From Leptodesmis sichuanensis A121 (lineage in GTDB: Bacteria; Cyanobacteriota; Cyanobacteriia; Leptolyngbyales; Leptolyngbyaceae): DNA of 64,000 bases. Both the position numbers and the translations under genes were made by a program. The notes beneath the pieces were generated by a model. The model made no database searches. It saw only the letters and a list, made by a program, of their open reading frames with translations, and had not been told where the DNA came from. Shown piece after piece: positions 38,966 through 47,084 of the stretch (position 1 is its first letter; each line of letters opens with the position of its first letter). The stretch lies in contig NZ_CP075171.1 in the NCBI RefSeq assembly GCF_021379005.1, positions 434,001-498,000 on the forward strand, read 5' to 3'.

Positions 38966-39781
38966 ATGATTACGAAGCGAGGGTGTTTTTGGGCGTTAGC
39001 ACTTGTGGGTTTGTTGGCCGCGTGCAGCATATCTACGGTGGATCCATCGTCCTCACCTTCTGCAACTTCCACGGCTGAGCCAGTTACCTTAACGGTTTCT
39101 GCGGCGGCTGATTTGAATTATGTATTTCCAGAGATCGGCAAGTTGTGGGAGCAAGAAACTGGACATCGGGTGACGTTTAACCTGGGTTCTACAGGACAAT
39201 TGGCGCAGCAGATCGAACGGGGTGCGCCAGTGGATCTATTTGCGGCAGCCAATAAGAAATTTGTCGAGGATTTAGACAAAAAAGGGCTGGTGCATTCAGA
39301 CACGAAAGAACTATATGGTGTGGGACGGCTGACCCTGTGGCAGCGAGAAGAGGGCACTCACGAGATTAAAGACATCAAAGACTTAATGAAACCTGACATC
39401 AAGCGGGTGGCGATCGCCAATCCGGATCATGCCCCCTATGGCGTGGCGGCACGACAAGCGCTGCAATCAGCAGGCATTTGGGACGCGATTCAGCCGAAAC
39501 TGATTCTAGGGGAGAACATTAAGCAAACCCAGCAGTATGCCCAAACCGGCAATGTGGATGTGGCGATCGCGGCGCTCTCGATCAGCGTGGAAAAGCCCGG
39601 AAAATGGGTATTGGTGCCTGAGAAACTCCACAAGCCCCTAGAGCAGATGCTGGCAGTTCCCAAAAGCGCTCCTCATCCAGAGGCAGCCAAACAGTTTGCT
39701 GACTTTATTAATGGGGAGAAGGGAAGACCCCTAATGCGGAAGTATGGTTTTGTTCTGCCAGGAGAGGAGCCTGTGTCATGA
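38966..39781 (+). CDS. modA: molybdate ABC transporter substrate-binding lipoprotein
   Basis: The 271-residue protein starts with a lipoprotein signal (lipobox LLAAC, Cys20) and continues with the ModA pattern 'VTLTVSAAADLNYVFPEIGKLWEQETGHRVTFNLGSTGQLAQQIERGAPVDLFAAANKKFVEDL' and 'KRVAIANPDHAPYGVAARQAL'. It captures molybdate or tungstate outside the inner membrane. AGGA is close to the ATG. The stop overlaps the modB start by four bases (ATGA), so translation is coupled. Confidence 0.95.
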   Translation: MITKRGCFWALALVGLLAACSISTVDPSSSPSATSTAEPVTLTVSAAADLNYVFPEIGKLWEQETGHRVTFNLGSTGQLAQQIERGAPVDLFAAANKKFVEDLDKKGLVHSDTKELYGVGRLTLWQREEGTHEIKDIKDLMKPDIKRVAIANPDHAPYGVAARQALQSAGIWDAIQPKLILGENIKQTQQYAQTGNVDVAIAALSISVEKPGKWVLVPEKLHKPLEQMLAVPKSAPHPEAAKQFADFINGEKGRPLMRKYGFVLPGEEPVS

Positions 39782-40536
39782 TCTGGCAATCTTCCATTTT
39801 GTCGCTTCAAGTGACCGTCCTGGCTAGTGTGCTGATTCTGATCATTGGTCTCAGCGTGGGGATATTTTTAGCCCGAAAGAAATTTCCAGGACAGATTTTT
39901 GTTTCGACCTTACTTAACTTGCCGCTGGTATTACCCCCCAGTGTGGTGGGCTATTTCTTGCTCCTGGCACTCGGTCGAGGAAGCCCAATTAAGGAATGGC
40001 TTGGCATCGATCTGCTGTTTACCTGGCAAGCCGCAGCAATCGCATCTGCAGTGGTAGCGCTGCCTTTAATGGTGGAATCGACCAGAGCGGCGATCGCTAA
40101 CGTCAATCCGGAACTGGAAGCCGCCGCCCGTACCCTGGGATCGACGGAGCGGGAAGTGTTACGGCGAATTACCATCCCCGTGGCGTATCGAGGGATTTTG
40201 GCCGGGTTCGGACTGAGTGTCGCTCGCGGGTTAGGGGAATTTGGTGCAACGTTGATGGTGGCAGGCAGCATTCCCGGACGTACCCAAACCCTCCCGTTAG
40301 CCATTTATGATGCCGTGCAAATGCAGCGCTACGGACTTGCTAACGTCATGGTGCTGATCATGACGACCATCGCTTTCGCTCTTCTGTGGTGGGTCAGGCA
40401 CCTGGAAGCCCAACATCCCCAAAATCGAACCCAAAGGCAGCGGCAACCGCAACCCGAAAAGAGTCGCCATGAAACTCATCGTCGATATTCAAAAACAGCT
40501 TCCCCATTACGATCTGGAAGTGAGCTTCTCCGTTGA
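39778..40536 (+). CDS. modB: molybdate ABC transporter permease
   Basis: The 252-residue protein has five or so membrane helices and the ModB EAA loop 'NPELEAAARTLGSTEREVLRRITIPVAYRGILAGFGLSVARGLGEFGATLMVAG'. It overlaps modA by 4 bp and modC by 68 bp. The last ~23 residues, encoded in the overlap with modC, are Gln/Arg-rich and have no counterpart in a typical ModB, which usually ends soon after the last helix (FALLWWVRHLE). Confidence 0.94.
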   Translation: MIWQSSILSLQVTVLASVLILIIGLSVGIFLARKKFPGQIFVSTLLNLPLVLPPSVVGYFLLLALGRGSPIKEWLGIDLLFTWQAAAIASAVVALPLMVESTRAAIANVNPELEAAARTLGSTEREVLRRITIPVAYRGILAGFGLSVARGLGEFGATLMVAGSIPGRTQTLPLAIYDAVQMQRYGLANVMVLIMTTIAFALLWWVRHLEAQHPQNRTQRQRQPQPEKSRHETHRRYSKTASPLRSGSELLR

Positions 40537-41536
40537 GGGAGAAACCCTGGGACTATTGGGCAGTTCCGGATCGGGCAAAAGCATGACCCTGCGTTGCATT
40601 GCTGGCATTGAAACGCCGACGCAGGGAACCATCGTGCTGAACGATCGCATTTTGTACGACTCTCACAAAGGGATTAATCTACCCAGTCGCGATCGCAAAG
40701 CTGGTTTTTTATTTCAGCACTACGCCCTGTTTCCCCATCTCACCGTTGCTCAAAACGTTGCCTATGGGTTGAGAGGTTTGTCAAAACAGGCCACTCACCG
40801 ACGAGTTGTCGAGCATCTGGAGCAGGTGCAGTTGTTGGGATTTAGCGATCGCTATCCGCATCAACTATCGGGTGGGCAACAACAGCGAGTTGCGTTAGCC
40901 AGAGCATTAGCCACACAACCTGATGTGCTGTTGTTAGATGAACCATTTTCGGCACTGGATACCCATTTACGCAGTGAACTGGAAAAACAACTGATCAAAA
41001 CCCTCTCCAGCTACAAGGGACTCACCCTTTTTGTCAGCCATAACCTGGAAGAAGCCTATCGAGTTTGTCAGAAATTATTAGTGGTTGATCAAGGTAAAGT
41101 TGCGGCGGCGGGAGACAAACAAGCAATTTTCGATCGCCCCGGTACACTTGCCGTTGCCCAACTCACAGGCTGTAAAAATTATTCCTGCATTCAGCCGATT
41201 GATCACCACACGGTTCATGCCCTGGACTGGAACTGCACACTCCAAACCACAGATCTCATTTCCCCTTTACACACTCATATTGGGATTCGCGCTCATCAAA
41301 TCGCCTTTGTGGATACCCTTGATCATCCCAATACATTCCCTGCCTGGGTGGTTTGGACCAGCGAAACCCCGCACCGAATGACGCTCTATCTAAAGCTGGG
41401 AGAACCGCCGATCGATGCCGATGATTACCATCTCCAGGCAGAAGTATTCAAAGAAAAGTGGGAGGTTTTGAAGGATCGCTCATTCCCCTGGTTGGTTAGG
41501 TTGAATCCACAAAAATTACTGTTACTCAAGCCTTAA
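40469..41536 (+). CDS. modC: molybdate ABC transporter ATPase
   Basis: The 355-residue protein has Walker A (GSSGSGKSM), [15 protein letters not shown], Walker B (VLLLDEPFSALD) and the His switch (FVSHNLEEAYR). A C-terminal TOBE-like region follows (about 240-355), the regulatory molybdate domain of ModC. It starts inside modB in another frame; fused ModBC proteins are known in Anabaena, so the overlap may reflect gain or loss of fusion. Confidence 0.94.
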   Translation: MKLIVDIQKQLPHYDLEVSFSVEGETLGLLGSSGSGKSMTLRCIAGIETPTQGTIVLNDRILYDSHKGINLPSRDRKAGFLFQHYALFPHLTVAQNVAYGLRGLSKQATHRRVVEHLEQVQLLGFSDRYPHQLSGGQQQRVALARALATQPDVLLLDEPFSALDTHLRSELEKQLIKTLSSYKGLTLFVSHNLEEAYRVCQKLLVVDQGKVAAAGDKQAIFDRPGTLAVAQLTGCKNYSCIQPIDHHTVHALDWNCTLQTTDLISPLHTHIGIRAHQIAFVDTLDHPNTFPAWVVWTSETPHRMTLYLKLGEPPIDADDYHLQAEVFKEKWEVLKDRSFPWLVRLNPQKLLLLKP

Positions 41537-41689
41537 AGGTATGCCATGAAATTACGCCACATGATTTCCTCTTTTATCAGTGCATTAGTGCGCTAGCATT
41601 TGTCGTAAGCTTGGAAATTTCGATTCTTTCTAACTCTCCCCCAAAACCTGCTGATCAAGGTCTGAGATTATTTCATCCACCTTAAAAAA

Positions 41690-41709
41690 CCCCTCCCCTA
41701 GCCCCTTCC
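41690..41709 (+). repeat. fragment of the CCCCTTC-type repeat
   Basis: The stretch beginning ACCCCTCCCC and ending CCCCTTCC matches the left part of the repeat at 37070-37163. It lies right before the GTG of the regulator gene and so occupies its ribosome-binding region. Confidence 0.5.
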
Positions 41710-41718
41710 TGAATTACC

Positions 41719-42858
41719 GTGAAGCAAGACCATGACCTGTGCAATAACCTGAAGCAAATTCGGCTGCGGCTGGGGATGAGCCAGCAGGATTTAGCCGCGA
41801 TCGCCGGGGTTTCTCGACAAACTATTGGCGGGGTAGAATCTGGACACATCTCCCCTTCCACTACGGTGGCGCTACGGTTAGCAAAAGCATTGGGATGTCA
41901 GGTTGAAGATTTGTTTTGGCTCGAACACGATACGGTTGAAATTGAAGCCATTCCTGCTCAACAGCCCCCCGTCAGCGAATCACTGCGCTTGAGTCTGGCA
42001 CGAGTCGGTGGACGCTGGATCGCCCATCCGCTTCTCGGCAATAATGCGTTTCGTTTAGAAATGATTCCTGCTGATGGTGAAGGAAGCTATTCTGCTGACT
42101 CGCCCACAGTGCGGGTTAAGTTACTGGATGATCTGAGTAAGCTGCATAACACCGTTGTCCTCGCAGGTTGCACTCCAGCACTTTCTTTATGGGCGCGGGC
42201 GGCAGAACGTTGGCATCCAGACCTGCGCGTCCACTGGACGTTTGACAATAGCATGAGTGCCCTGCATCGGCTCTGTCGCGGCGAAGTCCATCTAGCCGGA
42301 ATGCACTTACATGACCCTGTTACTGAAGAACATAACGTTCCCTTTGTGCAGGCGGCTTTACAAGATACAACCGCCGTTTTAATTAATCTGGGTATTTGGG
42401 AGGAAGGATTGCTCACGCCAGCAGGCAATCCCCTAAACCTCAAAATGGTAGAGGATTTGACCCTGCCTGGAGTGACAATTGTGAACCGGGAAGAGGGGTC
42501 TGGTAGCCGTCAACTCCTGGAGCGATCGCTTCAAGCCGCAGGCATTCAGCAGCAATCTGTAACAGGATTTGATCGCATTGTGCATGGCCACTTAGAAGTC
42601 GCTCATGCGATCGCAACGGGTGCAGCCTCCGCAGGAGTTAGTACCGCGTCGGTTGCGGCGGCTTTTGGCTTAGGGTTTATCCCCCTGCATCGCTCCCGTT
42701 ACGATCTGGTTGTTCTCAAATCCTATCTAGAAGAACCGCCTGTACAGCAATTACTTAGCACGTTAGGACATCGCCGAGTATTATCGCAACTGCAAGCATT
42801 AGGTGGATATGACACAAGCCAAACAGGCGAAGTCGTCGCAACCGTAAATCCAACTTGA
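41719..42858 (+). CDS. HTH regulator with PBP-like sensor, probable molybdate regulator
   Basis: The 379-residue protein has an N-terminal XRE/Cro-type helix-turn-helix (LKQIRLRLGMSQQDLAAIAGVSRQTIGGVESG, about 10-45) followed by a periplasmic-binding-protein-like domain (about 80-365: 'TVVLAGCTPALSLWARAAERW', 'LRVHWTFDNSMSALHRLCRGEVHLAGMHLHDP', 'VTIVNREEGSGSRQLLERSL'). This type resembles a cytosolic ModA-like sensor. Its position 180 bp after modC suggests control of molybdate genes, replacing ModE. The GTG start has no clear ribosome binding site because a repeat fragment lies there. Confidence 0.88.
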   Translation: MKQDHDLCNNLKQIRLRLGMSQQDLAAIAGVSRQTIGGVESGHISPSTTVALRLAKALGCQVEDLFWLEHDTVEIEAIPAQQPPVSESLRLSLARVGGRWIAHPLLGNNAFRLEMIPADGEGSYSADSPTVRVKLLDDLSKLHNTVVLAGCTPALSLWARAAERWHPDLRVHWTFDNSMSALHRLCRGEVHLAGMHLHDPVTEEHNVPFVQAALQDTTAVLINLGIWEEGLLTPAGNPLNLKMVEDLTLPGVTIVNREEGSGSRQLLERSLQAAGIQQQSVTGFDRIVHGHLEVAHAIATGAASAGVSTASVAAAFGLGFIPLHRSRYDLVVLKSYLEEPPVQQLLSTLGHRRVLSQLQALGGYDTSQTGEVVATVNPT

Positions 42859-43141
42859 CAGTCGTGAACTAGACCTGTGGAAATGCAGGATAATCAATTG
42901 ACCATCAAACTGGGGGAATATTGGCGTATGTGTTGTCGAACCATCAAGGGTTCCCACCATGTAAGGCATCACCGTGTCCGGTCGCATCTGATAGCTATCT
43001 CGATTGCGTTTAAGTCGAATTTGCCGGGTTGTGATCCTCAGACGATCCGAATGAACAAATCCATGTAGGCAGTAACCTTCCCCAATTCGTGCTGGAAACA
43101 ATTGTAGTACTAGAAAGTGACAAGATTTGCGTACAAATCTT

Positions 43142-43801
43142 TCACAGTAATCCTCGATAGCGGATAAATACCAGAACGACAGCCCATGATCCCAGTGCAA
43201 CTTTGATGGCAACCAGGATGTTGAGAATCGGAACAATCCCACCGCTAATCAGCTCGCCTAACTCTCCGTGGGGCAGTTCCAACCCTGCCAGCGTGATCAC
43301 GGATAAAACAATGAAAATCAGGACTGAAACTTTCTCCCAGATGGCGGCGTGCCAGCGTCGGTAAATGGATTCCATCCACTCAGAAGATGAAGTAATAGCC
43401 ACCAGTCCGATCGCGGTTCCAATTGCAACTCCAGCGGCAAACCCACCTCCTGGACTGAGATGCCCCCGAATGGCCAATTCCACTCCAACCAAGGCGGAAA
43501 TTGTTGCTCCCAACCGAGCTAACACAATTGACGGTTGATCTGTGAACTGATAAATGGTGCAAAATGGCCGTTCATTGGCTAACAGAAAGTAGGCTCCCAT
43601 AATTGCGATCGTAAATACGATCACTTCAAAAATGGTGTCATATAGACGATTCCTGAAAATGATACCCGAAACCGCATTCAGTACTCCGCTGTCTTGCACT
43701 ACAGTTTCGACGATCGCAAGATTAGTTTCTGCTGCCGGATTGGGCATGATCAGGAACTTGATGAACAAAGCAACTCCTGCTGCTATGTAGAGCCATTTCA
43801 T
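43142..43801 (-). CDS. mnhB: Na+/H+ antiporter subunit B (MnhB/MrpB)
   Basis: The 219-residue membrane protein has the MnhB core: 'LYDTIFEVIVFTIAIMGAYFLL', then 'GVELAIRGHLSPGGGFAAGVAIGTAIGLVAI' and two further helices. The first ~75 residues form an extra N-terminal part. It is the last gene of the Mrp cluster, abutting the DUF4040-like gene with no gap. Mrp complexes exchange sodium for protons using several small hydrophobic subunits; B helps form the shared membrane scaffold. Confidence 0.9.
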   Translation of the reverse strand: MKWLYIAAGVALFIKFLIMPNPAAETNLAIVETVVQDSGVLNAVSGIIFRNRLYDTIFEVIVFTIAIMGAYFLLANERPFCTIYQFTDQPSIVLARLGATISALVGVELAIRGHLSPGGGFAAGVAIGTAIGLVAITSSSEWMESIYRRWHAAIWEKVSVLIFIVLSVITLAGLELPHGELGELISGGIVPILNILVAIKVALGSWAVVLVFIRYRGLL

Positions 43802-44389
43802 CTAATGCTTCTCTCCAGAATCAACTGCCGTGATGTATGCCAAACTGGTCATAGGTGATGACAATTCAGTTTGCAAAATGTCATAGAGACGACGGATGCG
43901 GGTGACAGTGCGATAGGGCTGTGGTTGTGACTCAGGCACTGTTGGAGTTTGTTCTGTTGGTTGAAGGTACTCAATGCAGGTGGCATGGACTTCTTTCTCA
44001 ATCAATGCCTGCTCTAAAGACTGCGGATCAGGATACGGGATTAATTCCAGCCGCAGATGGTATTGACTGGCAACACGCTTTAAATCAGCGACCAGTTGCG
44101 AAAATGGCTGTTGATTGTCTGCCTCAATCAAGCTGTCTTTTAGCACCCCTACCCGCATGACCAGCGATGAGCGCACCGCTACCACATAAAGTGTGATGGC
44201 CAGCATGGTGCCCACCAATGCCTCTGTCAGGGCCACATCGGCTGCCCCTAAAACGGCATAAACCAGGGCTGCGATCGCGCCTAAAATGCCACGAATGACC
44301 AGAGCATTGTAGGGATTGGCCTGAATGGTTAACATCAACGCTGTCAGTGGCAGCAAAGCAATGATGATATAGACATAGCTATCGTTCAT
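43802..44389 (-). CDS. DUF4040/MbhD-like Mrp subunit
   Basis: About 195 residues from ATG 44389 (M-N-D-S-Y-V-Y-I). Three helices with 'NPYNALVIRGILGAIAALVYAVLGAADVALTEALVGTMLAITLYVVAVRSS' match the MbhD/DUF4040 module that forms the C-terminal part of MrpA in canonical complexes. A soluble tail of about 100 residues (VADLKRVASQYHLRLELIPY) is added. It overlaps mnhG by 11 bp. No gene for the large NuoL-like part of MrpA is present. Confidence 0.85.
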   Translation of the reverse strand: MNDSYVYIIIALLPLTALMLTIQANPYNALVIRGILGAIAALVYAVLGAADVALTEALVGTMLAITLYVVAVRSSLVMRVGVLKDSLIEADNQQPFSQLVADLKRVASQYHLRLELIPYPDPQSLEQALIEKEVHATCIEYLQPTEQTPTVPESQPQPYRTVTRIRRLYDILQTELSSPMTSLAYITAVDSGEKH

Positions 44390-44663
44390 CCTGCCCTCCA
44401 CTGCTAGAGCAATAGGCCAACACATATCCCAATATCGTATTCCAGATTGCCAGGGAAATGAGGGCAAGGACGAGTAACGACCATTGGTTAGGGATCTTCA
44501 ACAGCAAACCAAAGATGATGCTCATTGAGCCAAGCGTATCAGCCACTGAAAGACTGTGTAGCTTGAATAAGACCGATCGCTTACCCAGTAGGGGCAAGGT
44601 TCCCCAAAACCAAAAAACGATCCCTAAACCGATACACAGATCACTAAGGACATTGATCATCAT
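44379..44663 (-). CDS. mnhG: Na+/H+ antiporter subunit G (MnhG/MrpG)
   Basis: The 94-residue protein has three helices and the MnhG pattern 'LCIGLGIVFWFWGTLPLLGKRSVLFKLHSLSVADTLGSMSIIFGLLL'. It overlaps mnhF by 4 bp and the DUF4040-like gene by 11 bp, typical of translationally coupled Mrp genes. Confidence 0.9.
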   Translation of the reverse strand: MMINVLSDLCIGLGIVFWFWGTLPLLGKRSVLFKLHSLSVADTLGSMSIIFGLLLKIPNQWSLLVLALISLAIWNTILGYVLAYCSSSGGQDER

Positions 44664-44911
44664 TCATTCATGCGCCTAATCAAGTGTGCCAGCAACATTA
44701 ATCCAGCGTTTCCCACACTTAAAATGATCACCCCAACGACTCCAATCATCCAATCGCCGCGCAGGACGGAAATAACCAAAAACATAATGGATGTTTTGGT
44801 GGCAATACTGGCAAACGCCAGCATCTTTTGCCAGATGTCTTCATCCTGCCAAGCTTCGTAGATGGGAATGAGCAATGCCAGAATCATGGCAATCAGTATG
44901 GCATTCATCAT
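44660..44911 (-). CDS. mnhF: Na+/H+ antiporter subunit F (MnhF/MrpF)
   Basis: The 83-residue protein has three helices ('AILIAMILALLIPIYEAWQD', 'MLAFASIATKTSIMFLVISVLRG', 'GVVGVIILSVGNAGLMLLAHLIRR'), the size and layout of MnhF. Overlaps of 4 bp on both sides put it firmly in the Mrp operon. Confidence 0.88.
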   Translation of the reverse strand: MMNAILIAMILALLIPIYEAWQDEDIWQKMLAFASIATKTSIMFLVISVLRGDWMIGVVGVIILSVGNAGLMLLAHLIRRMNE

Positions 44912-45324
44912 TCTTGCAGTCCCTCCTCTGCCCTGCTTCCCCGTTCCCTCCTCGTTATCCGGTGCACTTCATACCAGCCTTCTTCGTGGTATTTGACCAC
45001 GATCGTCTTAGGTGTAAAGGTGATCAGAAAAATATCCAAAAAGACCAGTCCGGGTGATCGCTGGGGTTTAACTCGTTCCATCACGATCTTTTCCTGGGTA
45101 TGGGGACGAAAGATCAATTCAAATGCTTCCAGGTAGGCTTGGGGAATTGCCACAATGATTTCCCACAATACCCGCAGCCAATCTTTGAGGGCACCAGGGA
45201 CAGCACGACTGCGCGGTAACAGAAGCGCGATGCAAACCCCGATGATGATATTAGCCGCACTTAAATTAGCGGTGAGTAAAAACCAGATAGTCAGTCGCAG
45301 GATGATATTGAGATATCCGATCAT
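44908..45324 (-). CDS. mnhE: Na+/H+ antiporter subunit E (MnhE/MrpE)
   Basis: The 138-residue protein has an N-terminal pair of helices (LRLTIWFLLTANLSAANIIIGVCIALLL) and the MnhE segment 'LWEIIVAIPQAYLEAFELIFRPHTQEKIV', followed by a soluble domain with 'VFLDIFLITFTPKTIVV'. Overlaps of 4 bp with mnhD and mnhF. Confidence 0.9.
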   Translation of the reverse strand: MIGYLNIILRLTIWFLLTANLSAANIIIGVCIALLLPRSRAVPGALKDWLRVLWEIIVAIPQAYLEAFELIFRPHTQEKIVMERVKPQRSPGLVFLDIFLITFTPKTIVVKYHEEGWYEVHRITRRERGSRAEEGLQE

Positions 45325-46751
45325 GCCAAAACGATTCCCAGGAGTAGGACTAACATCAGACTCATCACCCCAATCAGGTGATCAAATTGCTCTAACAAAC
45401 GTGGCAGTTTGAGTGTGGTGTGTCGGAAGATCAGAAAATATGCCAACCAGCCCAGGAAGATCGTGACGAGAGGTTTAATAATATTGGCAACGGTGTAGGC
45501 CTCGTAGTACACCACATTGGCTAGAAACAATCCCCCAATTAACACAATAATGGCTGCCCAGAAGCCGGGTTTCACTTTCGCTTGCTCATCTTTTTCATGC
45601 GGCAGAAAAATGAATTTTGCGAAGGAGATTGCTGTTCCCAGGGCTGCAATATTCATCGCAATTACCTGCCAGGGCAACAGGCTCTTCATCGTCAAAACCT
45701 TGGCCCCAAAACCAGACAACAACGGAAAGCCCGAAATCGAGAAACTAGCGATCACCAGGGCAATCCAGATGGGCGTATGGATGGGCGTATGTCGTAGCTC
45801 CTTGAGGTTGCGACTGGGTAAACTTCCTGCGGTCAGAAAAAGTGAGGATTTTACTAAGCCGTGGGTCAATGCATAAAATCCACCGACTTCTGGTGCAGCC
45901 AGGACAAACCCCAATTGTGAAACCGTATGAAATGCCAACATTCGCTTGGTGTCTTTTTCAAAGACGGCATAAAACATTCCCAATAAGGCAGTTCCTACTC
46001 CAAAAATGCGGATGATGGGATCAAATTCCACCACCACCAGGGCACAGCGCACCAGAGGCAATACTCCCGCTTTGACCACCACTCCTGACAGCATTGCCGA
46101 TACGGGCGTTTCTGATTCGGCATGAGTTAACGGCAGCCATAATCCCGATACAAAAATCCCACCTTTTACCAGCAATCCCAAAAAAAGTAGTGCCAATGCT
46201 TCAGGGGGGGCCTCACGGATGCCAGCAAACGCAAAGGAATGGCTGGCCTGGTAGACCAATACAGCGCCTATCAGGAAAAACAGCATGGCGACATTGCTGA
46301 CAAACAGATAGCGCAAGCCCACCCAGATCGAGCGATCGCTGCGAGGATAGGCAATTAACAGAAACGCGGCAATACTAAGTACCTCTAACGCCACATATAG
46401 ACTAATGAAGTCCGCACAGGCGAACGCCGCATTGACACTGCCATGCAGGATGATAGTCTGCATATAAAAAAAAGCAGTCTTATCGCTGCGCCAGCAGTAG
46501 AGGATAACCGCCACAGTGACTAGCGCATTTGTCAGGATAAAAAAGCCGCTCAACGGATCAAGCAGTAAGGTAACGCCAAAGCTATCCAGTAATTTGAGCG
46601 TTAGGGGGGGCTGAACAAAGAGTAATAGAGCATACCCAACCGAGGCGATCGCCACCCCCAACGAGAGATAGCGATCCAGTTTGGGAAGCAGATAGCTGAT
46701 AAACCCGACAAAAAACGGCAAAGCAATCCAGGTGAGCGTCAGCGTAATCAT
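45321..46751 (-). CDS. mnhD: Na+/H+ antiporter subunit D (MnhD/MrpD), NuoL/N-like
   Basis: The 476-residue protein has about fourteen helices and the complex I antiporter-subunit signature: the helix-5 glutamate in LYVALEVLSIAAF, lysines in LLVKGGIFVSGLWLPLTHAESETPVSAMLSGVVVKAG, and the broken-helix 'FHTVSQLGFVLAAPE' region. It is the only large ion-translocating subunit of the cluster. It overlaps mnhC and mnhE by 4 bp each. Confidence 0.9.
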   Translation of the reverse strand: MITLTLTWIALPFFVGFISYLLPKLDRYLSLGVAIASVGYALLLFVQPPLTLKLLDSFGVTLLLDPLSGFFILTNALVTVAVILYCWRSDKTAFFYMQTIILHGSVNAAFACADFISLYVALEVLSIAAFLLIAYPRSDRSIWVGLRYLFVSNVAMLFFLIGAVLVYQASHSFAFAGIREAPPEALALLFLGLLVKGGIFVSGLWLPLTHAESETPVSAMLSGVVVKAGVLPLVRCALVVVEFDPIIRIFGVGTALLGMFYAVFEKDTKRMLAFHTVSQLGFVLAAPEVGGFYALTHGLVKSSLFLTAGSLPSRNLKELRHTPIHTPIWIALVIASFSISGFPLLSGFGAKVLTMKSLLPWQVIAMNIAALGTAISFAKFIFLPHEKDEQAKVKPGFWAAIIVLIGGLFLANVVYYEAYTVANIIKPLVTIFLGWLAYFLIFRHTTLKLPRLLEQFDHLIGVMSLMLVLLLGIVLA

Positions 46752-47083
46752 GGTGCATTATTCCGCTCGATCTCGTGCGTTTCCAGCGTTGGATTATCCC
46801 GTGCCAATTTCATCACACCGACCAGCATCAGTGCCTGAATCGAAAAGCCAATCACGATCGCCGTTAAAATCACGGCCTGGGGCACCGGATCGGCATAATT
46901 ACCCCTGTTGGCATTCGACAGAATTGGGGTGAACAAACCATTCCGTGACGCAATCAGCACGTAATAGGCAATCACCCCGGTACTCATCACATCCATCGAG
47001 ATAATCTTCATTACCAGATTTCGCTTCAAGATGATGCCAAAAAAACCACAGAGGACGGTTGCAAACACACAGGCTTCTAGCAT
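46748..47083 (-). CDS. mnhC: Na+/H+ antiporter subunit C (MnhC/MrpC), NuoK-like
   Basis: About 111 residues from ATG 47083 (M-L-E-A-C-V-F), which begins right after the stop of the CPA2 antiporter gene. A longer frame from 47158 would overlap that gene by about 70 bp and adds a polar stretch, so I reject it. Three helices and 'RNLVMKIISMDVMSTGVIAYYVLIAS' plus 'DPVPQAVILTAIVIGFSIQALML' fit MnhC/NuoK, including the conserved 'DP.PQALVLTAIVI' motif. Confidence 0.9.
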   Translation of the reverse strand: MLEACVFATVLCGFFGIILKRNLVMKIISMDVMSTGVIAYYVLIASRNGLFTPILSNANRGNYADPVPQAVILTAIVIGFSIQALMLVGVMKLARDNPTLETHEIERNNAP

Positions 47084-47084
47084 G

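Noticed and set aside
41543-41596. Seventeen-codon frame after modC
   Set aside because: Too short and without a family match or upstream signal to call a gene.
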